From Alcaligenes ammonioxydans (GTDB lineage Bacteria; Pseudomonadota; Gammaproteobacteria; Burkholderiales; Burkholderiaceae_B), in the NCBI RefSeq assembly GCF_019343455.1, contig NZ_CP049362.1, positions 2,728,001 to 2,792,000 of the forward strand: DNA of 64,000 nucleotides, given 5' to 3'. The notes beneath the pieces were generated by a model. That model saw only the letters and a program-made list of their open reading frames with translations, made no database searches and was not told the DNA's origin. This document shows, piece after piece, positions 43,350-52,330 of the stretch; the first letter of the stretch is position 1; each line of letters begins with the position of its first letter. A program made the position numbers and the translations under genes.

Positions 43350-44360
43350 CTAAGCCACCACAACGGGTTCTTGCTCCAGCTCGACGCCGAAGCGCTCCCG
43401 CACCGAGGCTCGGATCGCTGTTGCCAGCCGCCCAATATCCGCAGCGGTTCCACCACCATGATTGACCAGCACCAAAGCCTGCCTGTCGTGCACCCCCACA
43501 GCGCCATCCGTCCGCCCTTTCCAGCCGCACTGCTCAATCAACCAGCCCGCTGCCAGCTTGCACCGCCCCTGTCCCACGTCGTAAGACACCAGATCAGGCC
43601 ATTGCTGTTTTAGCGCATCGCGCTGCGCGGTCTGCACCACCGGATTCTTGAAAAAGCTACCTGCATTAGCCAGAACCTTGGGGTCTGGCAGCTTTTGACG
43701 ACGAATATCGCAGACGGCCTGAAAAATCGTTTCCGGGTCCGGCTTACCTGCCAGGTGGGCTTGTTTGTTCAGGTCGGGATACTCCAGCACGGGCATCCAG
43801 GGACGAGGCAGCATGAAACGTACCGCCACAATCAACCAACTACCGGCAGGATCGCGTTTGAAACGGCTGTCTCTATAAGCGAAACCACATTCTGGTGCTG
43901 ACAGTTCCAGCAATCGGCCCTCTTTAAAACTCCAGGCCAGCACACTGTGAACTCGTTGCTCCAACTCCAGACCATAAGCACCGATATTCTGAACCGGAGC
44001 GGCGCCCACTGTGCCGGGGATCAGCGCCAGATTTTCCAAACCGGGCCAACCCTGTTGCAAACAGTACTGCACAAAGTCATGCCAGCATTCGCCTGCCTGC
44101 GCTTCCACTATAAAGCCATCGTCATGCTGGGCCAGCAAGCGAATTCCTTTGCTTTGCACTTTGATCACCAAGGCATCGAGTTGCTCGGCCAGCACGACAT
44201 TGCTGCCCCCGCCGAGGACGAAAACACGTTCGCCCTGCTCCACCGCAGCCTGCAACTCCGGTAGCTGGCCAAGCTGTTCGTACACCACCAGATCACGTGC
44301 ACAGCTATCCAGACCCAAGGTGTTAAAAGCGCTCAAATCAACATTATGCTGCCTGTCCAC
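43350..44360 (-). CDS. murB: UDP-N-acetylenolpyruvoylglucosamine reductase
   Basis: The 336-aa product is a type I MurB: FAD-binding [12 protein letters not shown] and [12 protein letters not shown], then [17 protein letters not shown], the catalytic Ser region [12 protein letters not shown], and the C-terminal [13 protein letters not shown]. It makes UDP-N-acetylmuramate for peptidoglycan. It is a single gene convergent with the MFS transporter. Confidence 0.96.
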   Translation of the reverse strand: MDRQHNVDLSAFNTLGLDSCARDLVVYEQLGQLPELQAAVEQGERVFVLGGGSNVVLAEQLDALVIKVQSKGIRLLAQHDDGFIVEAQAGECWHDFVQYCLQQGWPGLENLALIPGTVGAAPVQNIGAYGLELEQRVHSVLAWSFKEGRLLELSAPECGFAYRDSRFKRDPAGSWLIVAVRFMLPRPWMPVLEYPDLNKQAHLAGKPDPETIFQAVCDIRRQKLPDPKVLANAGSFFKNPVVQTAQRDALKQQWPDLVSYDVGQGRCKLAAGWLIEQCGWKGRTDGAVGVHDRQALVLVNHGGGTAADIGRLATAIRASVRERFGVELEQEPVVVA

Positions 44361-44573
44361 GACCCAGTCCCACGATCCAAGAAAGCAATAAGCATAGCTC
44401 GGACAGACAATTTTCCGGAAAAAATTACAGAATCTCTTGACAGGGATACGTCTTGCAGACTAAAGTTACGTTCTTGCTTGACGCAGCGTCCGTTTGGCAG
44501 CAAAAAGCAGTTTGCAGGCAGTAAAGTTTGTTCAGCAGTTTTGATGAAAGCGTGTGCAAATTATCAAAAAAAC

Positions 44574-44602
44574 TTGACAAACAAAAACAGCCACTTTAAA
44601 CT
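44574..44602 (+). promoter_or_regulatory. sigma70 promoter of the tRNA cluster
   Basis: A perfect -35 box TTGACA is followed after 17 bases by TAAACT (-10). Transcription should begin near 44609, about 65 bases before the first tRNA. Confidence 0.82.
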
Positions 44603-44674
44603 AGCTTTCTTTACTTAATCAGCACCAGCTAATAAGTAAAACGCTGAAAACAGATTCAATCTGCACAGCAAAAT

Positions 44675-44750
44675 GCGGGAGTAGCTCAGTTGGTAGAGCG
44701 CAACCTTGCCAAGGTTGAGGTCGCGAGTTCGAGACTCGTCTCCCGCTCCA
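44675..44750 (+). tRNA. tRNA-Gly (anticodon GCC), copy 1
   Basis: A 76-nt cloverleaf: acceptor GCGGGAG / CTCCCGC, D arm, anticodon loop TTGCCAA with GCC, T loop TTCGAGA and an encoded TCCA end. It reads GGC and GGU codons. Confidence 0.98.
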
Positions 44751-44757
44751 GATTCCT

Positions 44758-44782
44758 AAGGGAAGCCTAGGCTTCCCTTTTT
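44758..44782 (+). terminator. Hairpin between tRNA-Gly and tRNA-Cys
   Basis: A palindromic 10-bp stem AAGGGAAGCC / GGCTTCCCTT is followed by a short T run. It looks like a terminator, or an attenuator that would reduce readthrough to the next two tRNAs. Confidence 0.65.
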
Positions 44783-44792
44783 AATCGACCAC

Positions 44793-44866
44793 GGCGCAAT
44801 GGCAGAGTGGTTATGCAGCGGATTGCAAATCCGTCTAGGTCGGTTCGATTCCGGCTTGCGCCTCCA
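44793..44866 (+). tRNA. tRNA-Cys (anticodon GCA)
   Basis: A 74-nt cloverleaf: acceptor GGCGCAA / TTGCGCC, anticodon loop ATTGCAAAT with GCA, T arm GGTTCGATTCC and an encoded TCCA end. Confidence 0.98.
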
Positions 44867-44902
44867 GTAATGCTGGTCACAAGTCGGTAATGCAGTAAAA
44901 AT

Positions 44903-44978
44903 GCGGGAGTAGCTCAGTTGGTAGAGCGCAACCTTGCCAAGGTTGAGGTCGCGAGTTCGAGACTCGTCTCCCGCTCCA
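44903..44978 (+). tRNA. tRNA-Gly (anticodon GCC), copy 2
   Basis: All 76 bases are identical to the copy at 44675. The preceding five bases (AAATG against AAATG) also match, pointing to a recent local duplication. Confidence 0.98.
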
Positions 44979-44983
44979 AATTC

Positions 44984-45015
44984 AAAAAGCCCAAACTTCG
45001 GTTTGGGCTTTTTTT
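44984..45015 (+). terminator. Terminator of the tRNA cluster
   Basis: A 13-base stem AAAAAGCCCAAAC pairs with GTTTGGGCTTTTT over a TTCG tetraloop and ends in a T run. Confidence 0.95.
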
Positions 45016-45239
45016 CGTCCTGCCATTTCCCTCTCCTCCCAAGAACATCCGTACCAAACCCGGCTCGTCCCTGTCTGAGGCGCATCACCGCTAGCGTCTC
45101 AATAAGGCAACGTGCCCCGCCCCGAGGTATAAATACCGCTAAGCTGTCCTGACGTGGAACAAACGGAAATCATCATCGTCCGCCAGCGTCACTTTATCGA
45201 GATGGGCCCCGTTACTGATTGTTTTTTACAGCCGACCCT

Positions 45240-47474
45240 ATGGAGCACTGGACAACCATGAGCGCCCCCTCCTACCCGGTATCTGTCGAAGAAGATCGTC
45301 GCCTACGCGCCCTGGCGGAGTACAAACTGCTCGATGCCCCTCCCACCGAGGAGTTTGACCGACTCGCCAACCTGGCGGCCAGGCTATTCAAGGTTCCCAT
45401 CGTTCTGATCACACTGATCGATAAAGATCGACAGTTTTTCAAGGCGCGCGTGGGTACGGACCTGAACGAGATCAGTCGCGCTGATTCCTTGTGCGCACAT
45501 GCCATCCTGTCCAATGACCTTCTACTGATCCCCGATGCCCTGCAAGATCCACGCTTTGCTTCGAACCCTTTAGTTACGGGCCCGCCCTTCGTTCGCTTTT
45601 ATGCCGGAAAGCCGCTGCTGGCCCCAACAGGAGAACGATTAGGCACCGTGTGCCTGATTGATACCAAGCCACGACAAGCCTTTAGCGATGACGAGCGAGC
45701 CAATCTGTCCGATCTGGCCAGCCTGATCATGGAACGTATGCAAGCCCGTCGTCTGGAACAGACTCCATCAGTCAGCAAAGCCCGATTTGAAAATATCGCG
45801 ACCGCCTCTCCCGATGCCATCATCGGCTCGGATGAGCATGGCCGCATTACCTTATGGAATCATTCTGCCGAAAAGATCTTTGGCTATGTAGCGGAAGAAA
45901 TTCTGGGGCAACCCGGCTCGATCATTGTGCCTGACAACTGGCGCAAGGTTTACGAGCACGAACTTGTCCGACTCCAGCAGGGCGAACAGATGAAACTGCC
46001 TGACCGCAGGATCGAACTGTCCGCTTTGCGCAAGGATGGCACCGAATTCCCGGCAGAGTTCTCCCTATCGACCTGGACTGAGGCCGGCTCACGCCATATC
46101 GGCGCCATTGTTCGAGACACCACGGCGCGGCGGCACCATGAAGAAAGACTGTTCCAGCTGGCTTCGCTCGATGCCCTGACAGGGCTTGCCAACCGGGGAA
46201 TGTGGCAGGCACGCCTTGCCCAGACACTTGCCGAAGAAGCGCCCGCCACCATCTTGCTGATCGATCTGGATGACTTCAAGGAGATTAACGACACCTTCGG
46301 ACATTCCGCCGGCGATGCCGTCCTCAAACATATTGCACAGCAAATGAAGTCCGCCTTTCCTGACGCGATCATGCTTGCTCGACTGGGCGGCGACGAGTTT
46401 GTGGCCTTGCTACCCGGCAATCAGGAGCAGGCCGCCCGCATCGCGGCTCAAACGCTGCTCAATACCTTGGCGACACCCTGCAACTTTGCTGGCCAGGTTA
46501 TTGAAACCAGTGCCAGCATGGGAGTGGCGCTGACGCTGATGCACGGCACCAGCGCCGAGGAGGTTCTGAACGCTGCCGATCTGGCGCTGTACAAAGCCAA
46601 ATCCTCCGGGAAACGACACTACGTGATGTTCTCTTCACTCTTGCGTGAAGTGGCGGTCGCACGCAGATCGTTCGAGCGGGAGCTACGCCTGGCTTTTGAA
46701 CACGGGGAGTTTGAGCTTTTCTACCAACCCCAGGTCTCTACCCGCAGCGGATTGCTGACCGGCGCGGAGGCGCTGCTCCGATGGAATCATCCAACACGAG
46801 GCTTGTTATCCCCGGTCTCTTTTATTGATGTGCTCAACGAAAAGCAGTCTGCCCCTGCCATAGGGGCGTGGATAATACGCACGGCATGCCGTCAGGCCGC
46901 GCACTGGCACGCGACCATCCCCACTTTTCGGATTGGCGTGAACCTGTTCGAGGCACAGCTACGAACCAATCGTCTGCGCTCCACGATCAGCACCATCCTG
47001 GCTGAAACAGGCCTGCCAGCGCACTGTCTGGAACTGGAGATTGTGGAAACATCCTTGTTCCGCAACGACATGGTGACCAAGAACCTGCTCCACAGTTTAC
47101 GTGACCTCGGCATTGGCCTGGCCTTCGACGACTACGGGACGGGCTATGCATCATTGAGCCTGCTCAAAACCTACCCAGTCAGCCGACTGAAAATTGACCG
47201 CTCTTTTATCCGCAATGTCCACGAAGATACCGGAAACGCCGCCCTGGTCAAGGCGATTATCTACTTGGCTAAAAACTTTGGTCTGGATGTCATTGCAGAA
47301 GGCGTGGAAACCGAGGAGCAACTTCAGTTCCTGAGAAGTAATGAATGCCCCGAAGTACAAGGTTATTTGTATGGCAAGCCGGTTTGTGCCGACACATTCA
47401 CAACACAATTCATCCAGCACAAAGGCCCACTAAAACCTTGCCCACTCGATAGAAAACCCATTATCGGTCCCTAG
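45240..47474 (+). CDS. GAF-PAS-GGDEF-EAL cyclic-di-GMP protein
   Basis: The product has about 744 aa. The order is GAF (roughly 20-165), PAS (about 175-295, IATASPDAIIGSDEHGRITLWN), GGDEF (about 310-465) with intact ARLGGDEFVALL and upstream DLDDFKEIND, and EAL (about 480-735) with GAEALLRW, ELEIVETS, AFDDYGTGYASL, LKIDRSFI and EGVET. Both catalytic sites look complete, so it could make and degrade c-di-GMP. I see no membrane helix. The ATG at 45240 lacks a clear ribosome site; the ATG at 45258 has GGAG 12 bases upstream and is a good alternative. Confidence 0.9.
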   Translation: MEHWTTMSAPSYPVSVEEDRRLRALAEYKLLDAPPTEEFDRLANLAARLFKVPIVLITLIDKDRQFFKARVGTDLNEISRADSLCAHAILSNDLLLIPDALQDPRFASNPLVTGPPFVRFYAGKPLLAPTGERLGTVCLIDTKPRQAFSDDERANLSDLASLIMERMQARRLEQTPSVSKARFENIATASPDAIIGSDEHGRITLWNHSAEKIFGYVAEEILGQPGSIIVPDNWRKVYEHELVRLQQGEQMKLPDRRIELSALRKDGTEFPAEFSLSTWTEAGSRHIGAIVRDTTARRHHEERLFQLASLDALTGLANRGMWQARLAQTLAEEAPATILLIDLDDFKEINDTFGHSAGDAVLKHIAQQMKSAFPDAIMLARLGGDEFVALLPGNQEQAARIAAQTLLNTLATPCNFAGQVIETSASMGVALTLMHGTSAEEVLNAADLALYKAKSSGKRHYVMFSSLLREVAVARRSFERELRLAFEHGEFELFYQPQVSTRSGLLTGAEALLRWNHPTRGLLSPVSFIDVLNEKQSAPAIGAWIIRTACRQAAHWHATIPTFRIGVNLFEAQLRTNRLRSTISTILAETGLPAHCLELEIVETSLFRNDMVTKNLLHSLRDLGIGLAFDDYGTGYASLSLLKTYPVSRLKIDRSFIRNVHEDTGNAALVKAIIYLAKNFGLDVIAEGVETEEQLQFLRSNECPEVQGYLYGKPVCADTFTTQFIQHKGPLKPCPLDRKPIIGP

Positions 47475-47498
47475 CATCGGCACAAGCGGGCTTCACAG

Positions 47499-47516
47499 AA
47501 GGGCGAGCCCGCCCTT
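47499..47516. terminator. Weak hairpin between the c-di-GMP gene and the TonB receptor gene
   Basis: A 7-bp GC-rich stem AAGGGCG / CGCCCTT over AGCC lies between converging genes. It has no T run. Confidence 0.4.
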
Positions 47517-47525
47517 GGCCCAGTC

Positions 47526-49742
47526 TCAATATTGCGCCTTCAGGGACAGCATTACGTTCTGAGGCGCGCCATACCAGCCCTGATTATAAAAACCGATCTG
47601 CGAGTAGTACTTCTTGTCAAACAGGTTGTTCACGTTCAAGGTGGCAGACATACGCTTGTTAAAGTCATAGCGGGCCATCACGTTGACGATGGCATAGCTG
47701 CCCTGCTCTACCTTGACCACGTTGCGCCCCGGCGCGGTCGCATCCTGGTACATGCGGTTTTGCCAATCGATGCCACCGCCCACTGTCAGTCCTTGCCAAT
47801 CTCCCTGCATGCGGTACGTGGTAAAGAGCTTGAACAAGGTACGCGGCTTGTTTGTGTTAATAGGCTTGCCCTGTGCATCCTTGGCGGTAAACGTAGTCAG
47901 GCTGCTGGCCACGTTCCAACCGGGCATCACTTCACCGCCCAGTTCCAGCTCAATCCCCTCTACCTTGGCACCCGAGACCGGGCGATAAGCAGGGGTGTTG
48001 GGCGGCGCGCCCATCACCTGCTTGCCAGTAGCCTGAGCCAGGTTGTCCTGTCGCGTCTGAAAGACAGACACCGCAGCATTTAACCGTCCGTCCAGCCAGG
48101 CCGCTTTCAGCCCGAGTTCGTAACTTGTACCCGTGATCGGCGCAAGAATCTCACCTTGCTCATCGCGTGCATTTTGCGGTTTGAAAATCGCTGTATAGCT
48201 GGCGTAGGTCGTATAGCTGTCATCAAAGTCATAAGTCAGGCCAGCATAAGGAATCAATTCATTCCGATGACGATACTGACGTTTAGCACCAAAGTAGGTC
48301 TGGTCCGTTTCCCAATTGCTCAACCGCCCGCCCACCATCAAGCGCAGATTATCCCGCAGGCTCAGACGGGCCACGGCATAAGCTCCCGATTGTCGGTTAT
48401 CCGTATCATCCGCCTGGGAAGGATTGGCGGACCAGACCGGCTCGGACACAAGCCCGGGCTGATAAAAGCTGCCCGCATCCGGCAACGGCGCCATGGCACG
48501 ATACTGGGGAAAGGAGACTCGATCCCGAGATGTCGTCCACCCCACCGAAAACTCGTGCTCTTTGCCAAACAGCTCCACAGGCCCCGACAAAGCAGCATTG
48601 AAAGCCTGGCGACGCACTTCCCCCTTATAAAACGAATAGGAGTTGGACATCCCGAGACCCGTGTCCCGGTCCGGATAGCCCCCGCGGAAAATCTGTTTCA
48701 TGGACGCATCCGTATGCGACTGGTTATAGCTCAGGCGCAGTTTCAAGTGATTGGCAAACTGGTGGCTGACATCCACAAAGCCAGTGAGTGTGTCGTTCTC
48801 GATACGTGACCAATCACTATTGTTGGAAACCGAGCGCTTGAAGTCCGTACGCGAGCCGTCGCTATAAAACAGCGGGAAACCGCTGCCAAAGCCATTATTG
48901 GCGCTGGACTGATAGGCCACCCCGCCGCTCAGCTCCATCCCCGGGATCAGGTCAGCCGTCATTACGCCATACAGCGTACGCGTCTGCGTATCCTGCCAAT
49001 CCGTGTAGCTATTACCCTTGCCATAAGCGCCCACGAGACGCCCGCGCACACGACCATCCTGGCTAATCGGTGCAGAAACGTCTGCGTAGCCTCGTGCGAA
49101 ATCCCAACTACCGGTCTGCACCCCGGCCGAGAACGCCAAGTCCCGTAAAGGCCGTTTGCGCACATAGTTGACCGCTGCAGAAGGGTTACCCGCGCCTGTC
49201 ATCAAACCGGTAGCACCGCGCACCACCTCCACCCGGTCAAATACCACCAAATCCAGATTACTCTCTCCGAACGCCCAGGGAGACAGAACAGGCTGAGTCC
49301 AGCCGTCGAATTGGTAGTTATCTATGGCAAAGCCACGGGACGAGAACGAATAGCGGTTGGTGTCGCTGCGCGTCACCGAAACACCCGGCGCGCTTTGCAG
49401 CGCATCTGCCGTCGTTTGCATACCCCTATCATCCATCATCTGACGGCTGACCACGCTGACCGACTGTGGCGTTTCCCGAATGGACAGTGACAAACCAGTG
49501 GCCGTGCTCATGGCCTTGGCGGTGTAGGACCCGCTGGTTTCTGTCACACCCGGGTCCCGACTGCCTTGAATGGTAATCACGGATAACTCCACCGGTGAGG
49601 GTTCAGGCGCACTGCCTTGCGCCCAGACGGGGCTGGCGGCCGTCGCCAACCACAGGGCTGACCGGGAAAGGGACGTCAGTAGACGGACACGCAAGCAGGC
49701 AGAGCTGGAAAAAACAGCAGACATGAAGGTCAATCTCGGCAT
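47526..49742 (-). CDS. TonB-dependent siderophore receptor
   Basis: The product has 738 aa with a signal peptide (cleavage after PVWAQ). A TonB box-like SVITIQG is followed by the plug domain (LSIRETPQSVSVVSRQMMDDRG, VEVVRGATGLMTGAGNPSAAVNYVRKRP in part) and a 22-strand barrel ending LSLKAQY. The plug motifs are those of ferric-siderophore receptors of the FhuA/FpvA/FoxA group. A Fur box lies directly before the start. An ATG at 49724 is an alternative start. It clusters with an AraC regulator and an esterase but no siderophore synthesis genes. Confidence 0.92.
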   Translation of the reverse strand: MPRLTFMSAVFSSSACLRVRLLTSLSRSALWLATAASPVWAQGSAPEPSPVELSVITIQGSRDPGVTETSGSYTAKAMSTATGLSLSIRETPQSVSVVSRQMMDDRGMQTTADALQSAPGVSVTRSDTNRYSFSSRGFAIDNYQFDGWTQPVLSPWAFGESNLDLVVFDRVEVVRGATGLMTGAGNPSAAVNYVRKRPLRDLAFSAGVQTGSWDFARGYADVSAPISQDGRVRGRLVGAYGKGNSYTDWQDTQTRTLYGVMTADLIPGMELSGGVAYQSSANNGFGSGFPLFYSDGSRTDFKRSVSNNSDWSRIENDTLTGFVDVSHQFANHLKLRLSYNQSHTDASMKQIFRGGYPDRDTGLGMSNSYSFYKGEVRRQAFNAALSGPVELFGKEHEFSVGWTTSRDRVSFPQYRAMAPLPDAGSFYQPGLVSEPVWSANPSQADDTDNRQSGAYAVARLSLRDNLRLMVGGRLSNWETDQTYFGAKRQYRHRNELIPYAGLTYDFDDSYTTYASYTAIFKPQNARDEQGEILAPITGTSYELGLKAAWLDGRLNAAVSVFQTRQDNLAQATGKQVMGAPPNTPAYRPVSGAKVEGIELELGGEVMPGWNVASSLTTFTAKDAQGKPINTNKPRTLFKLFTTYRMQGDWQGLTVGGGIDWQNRMYQDATAPGRNVVKVEQGSYAIVNVMARYDFNKRMSATLNVNNLFDKKYYSQIGFYNQGWYGAPQNVMLSLKAQY

Positions 49743-49750
49743 AGGTTTTA

Positions 49751-49769
49751 GATGCGAATAATTATCATC
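49751..49769 (-). promoter_or_regulatory. Fur box before the siderophore receptor gene
   Basis: On the minus strand the 19-mer GATGATAATTATTCGCATC agrees with the Fur consensus at 12 of 19 positions and lies eight bases before the ATG. Iron repression of the receptor is expected. Confidence 0.7.
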
Positions 49770-49885
49770 TACACATTTGGTAGTGATGTATTCACAAACG
49801 CAAAAACGCTATGCCAAACACCCGTCCTGGCTGTACTGGCGCCCAGCTCGCCACCGCCGCCGAATCGCATCGGCCAGCACATCTA

Positions 49886-50836
49886 TCAAGCTTGGCTCAA
49901 CTCGCTAGGCGATATGCCGTAGCGCTCGCGAAATGCCGTCGCAAAGTTGGTGGCATGGCGGTATCCGACAGAGTGCGCCGCCTGCTGCACGCTCCCCCCT
50001 TGCATCAGATATTCACGCGCCAGTTCCAACCTGCGTTCACGCAGCCAGCTAAAAACCGAGCATCCATAGACAGCCTGAAACTTCAAGCGCAAGGTGCTGG
50101 GGCTCATGCAGGCCAGCCGCGCCAGTTCAGCCAGAGTGTGATCCTCGCCGGGGGCCTGATAGAGACATTCTTTAACGCGTTCGAGCAATTGCCGATCACG
50201 GATCGAGACAGGGGAATTTTTTTCTGTGCTTCGAGCCAGTCCATCCAGCGCGTGGGCCAACACTTGCAGGCTGATCCCCTCCAGCAACAGGTGATGCAAT
50301 GCTCCTTGCAAGGGGCTGTCGATCAATTGGTCGATAGCGGTCAGCAAGTGAGGGGGTACGGCCCAGGGTTGCAACCATATTTGCGTTGAAGCCATGACGC
50401 CAGTCAGGGCTTCGCCCAGCGGCGAATCAGCCAGACTGTCTGGGGTGCTCATGGTGATATTAAGGCCCCGCAGGCGCTGCCCGGCAGGGTGAATTCCTGT
50501 CACGTTCAAGGCATCAGCATGGGCAATTGTGGCTCCCCGTTGGGCCGTCATGCTAAGCGAACTCTGCTTGGCAAGCTGCGCGTGTGCCCGCCCCCGCACA
50601 ATGACAATTGCTGAAAACTGCGGGGCGGCCAGTGAGGTCGCTGCGTATTGATGATGAGTGATGATGTCCGACAGCACCATCTTCATGCCTGGCCGAAGCT
50701 CATAGTCCTGCACCTTGCCCTGAGCAATGCACAGCTGCTCCATGTCCTGCTTCGGGCCGGTGTACTCCGGCAAGCAATAGCGGAAACCCATCGGACTACC
50801 GAGCCGGTTAAAGTCCGATACCGTAAATCTGATCAT
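49886..50836 (-). CDS. AraC-family regulator (siderophore-responsive type)
   Basis: The product has 316 aa. An N-terminal effector domain is followed by the two-helix-turn-helix AraC domain (LAELARLACMSPSTLRLKFQ, VQQAAHSVGYRHATNFATAFRERYG in part). The layout is that of PchR/AlcR-type regulators that sense a ferric siderophore and activate its receptor. I use the ATG at 50836, although no clear ribosome site precedes it. The frame continues upstream to a GTG at 50938, but that stretch contains a long inverted repeat that looks like promoter DNA. It lies beside the TonB receptor and is divergent from the esterase gene. Confidence 0.82.
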   Translation of the reverse strand: MIRFTVSDFNRLGSPMGFRYCLPEYTGPKQDMEQLCIAQGKVQDYELRPGMKMVLSDIITHHQYAATSLAAPQFSAIVIVRGRAHAQLAKQSSLSMTAQRGATIAHADALNVTGIHPAGQRLRGLNITMSTPDSLADSPLGEALTGVMASTQIWLQPWAVPPHLLTAIDQLIDSPLQGALHHLLLEGISLQVLAHALDGLARSTEKNSPVSIRDRQLLERVKECLYQAPGEDHTLAELARLACMSPSTLRLKFQAVYGCSVFSWLRERRLELAREYLMQGGSVQQAAHSVGYRHATNFATAFRERYGISPSELSQA

Positions 50837-50923
50837 AGCAATCGAGAGGGGGAAATGCTCAAGCCAGACCCGCAGCTCCTTCTCTTTACCAGAGCAGGCC
50901 ACGACGGCAAGGGGAAACGGCGT

Positions 50924-50950
50924 AATTGAGAATAACACACATTCTCAATT
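50924..50950. promoter_or_regulatory. Long inverted repeat before the AraC gene
   Basis: Perfect 10-bp arms AATTGAGAAT and ATTCTCAATT are separated by seven bases. TGAGAAT/ATTCTCA heptamers resemble Fur half sites, but the 7-base spacer is not the usual single base. It could bind Fur twice or serve as an operator for the AraC protein itself. Confidence 0.6.
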
Positions 50951-51050
50951 ATATGGTGGCTTTATGTCTCCCTCGTGCCCGTCAACCGCGTTGGGCTTAT
51001 CAAAAGGGACGGGAAAACAAAATGGGTTTACTCTTCCTGAAGCCCTGAGA

Positions 51051-51069
51051 TGTAATAATAATCATTAGC
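51051..51069 (+). promoter_or_regulatory. Fur box before the esterase gene
   Basis: The 19-mer TGTAATAATAATCATTAGC agrees with the GATAATGATAATCATTATC consensus at 15 of 19 positions and lies about 30 bases before the ATG. This is the best Fur site in the window. Confidence 0.82.
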
Positions 51070-51098
51070 AATTAATTTTCCCGTTTCACACCTTGATA

Positions 51099-52004
51099 AT
51101 GACTTTCCTACCCCGCTTTCTGCTCAATGCCGTCACGCTCTGCTTGACCCTCACCCTTGCCGCTCATACTTACGCCCAGCAAAGCACCCGCCCCTGGGAC
51201 GAGCCAGTAGGTCCTACCATCGTGGACCAGCAACAAAGCCTGTACCGCTTTGAGACGCTGTTCATGAACTCGCAGGACGGCCAGCGGCGCTACAAAATCC
51301 AGATCGGTACGCCAAACCGCCCTGCTCCTGCACGCGGTCATCCCGTGATTTACATGCTGGATGGCAATGCCGCCATGGCCAGTATCGAGGTGGACGACTT
51401 GAAAGCCATCAGTGCCCTATCTGCCCCGGTTCTGGTCGCCATTGGCTATGAGACCGATGCCCGCCACGATGTGCTTGCCCGTTCTTTTGACTACACGCCT
51501 CCCGTCACAGACAACGGCCCGAACAAAACGGTGGAAGTCCGGGGCCGTTTGGGTGGCGGCGCAGATGTTTTTCTGGACTATATCGAAACGCAGATCAAGC
51601 CGATGGTCGAAAACCGCGAACTGATTGACCGCTCGCGCCAGACGCTATGGGGCCACTCGTACGGCGGCTTGTTCACCTTGTACACCCTGTTCAACCGTCC
51701 CGATCGATACCATCGCTACGTCGCGGGGGATCCCTCCTTATGGTGGCACGATGGCATTCTGGTCAAGACTGCCCTGGCCTTTGATACGTCGCTGGCGAAG
51801 GACAAGCACATCGCCATCCTGGTTGGCGGGCAGCGCAGAAATACCTCCATGAGCAATGCCGCAGCACACTGGTCTACCCAGGATCTGGCCACGTATCTGC
51901 GGGATGCGGGGCTGAATGTCAGTTACGAAAACTTTAGCGAACTGAATCATAGGCAAATGCTGGCCGCCTCCTTGAAACCAGCGCTGAGAATGGCCGCACA
52001 ATAA
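51099..52004 (+). CDS. Secreted alpha/beta-hydrolase-fold esterase (IroE/Fes-like)
   Basis: The 301-aa product has a signal peptide (cleavage after HTYAQ), so it is periplasmic. The fold has YKIQIGTP, PVIYMLDGNAAMA, nucleophile elbow LWGHSYGGLF (GHSYGG), GDPSLWWHDG and a His near FSELNHRQML. It matches the family of siderophore esterases (Fes, IroE, PfeE) that hydrolyse catecholate trilactones such as enterobactin. The strong Fur box and the adjacent receptor support release of iron from an imported ester siderophore. The ATG at 51099 is used; no strong ribosome site is visible. Confidence 0.85.
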   Translation: MTFLPRFLLNAVTLCLTLTLAAHTYAQQSTRPWDEPVGPTIVDQQQSLYRFETLFMNSQDGQRRYKIQIGTPNRPAPARGHPVIYMLDGNAAMASIEVDDLKAISALSAPVLVAIGYETDARHDVLARSFDYTPPVTDNGPNKTVEVRGRLGGGADVFLDYIETQIKPMVENRELIDRSRQTLWGHSYGGLFTLYTLFNRPDRYHRYVAGDPSLWWHDGILVKTALAFDTSLAKDKHIAILVGGQRRNTSMSNAAAHWSTQDLATYLRDAGLNVSYENFSELNHRQMLAASLKPALRMAAQ

Positions 52005-52330
52005 TAATGCCCACCCAAAGCCTCCTCCTGAGCCGGTCAGCCCCTATTCCCAACGGCACTGGACGACGCCGCCTTGAGTAGAAAACAGCCCTAGTCCTCG
52101 TCGCGCAGCTGACGCAGCAGCACAGCGGGCTGACACCGAGGCCAAAGAAAAAAAGAAAGGCAAAGCAGACGACGTGAGCAACACCCTACCTTAGTCTGCA
52201 GACTCGCAAGTACCCGCTTGGCTACCCCTTCCTGCCCTACTCGTTGAGGCTTGCTTTTCCTAGAACAAAAAAAACCTGAGCCGGCACAGCACCAGACTCA
52301 GGCAAAACGGTTTCCGCTGTAAGCGGTCTA
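52005..52330. other. Intergenic region between the esterase and Fe-ADH 2 genes
   Basis: I find no convincing gene in these 326 bases. The stretch near 52145-52180 is unusually A/G-rich. The only clear element is the minus-strand terminator at 52266-52302. Confidence 0.6.
52266..52302 (-). terminator. Terminator of the aldehyde dehydrogenase/ABC/ADH operon
   Basis: On the minus strand CCTGAG and CTCAGG form the stem, with an inner CTGG/CCGG helix, followed by eight T. It lies about 30 bases past the stop of Fe-ADH 2. Confidence 0.8.
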
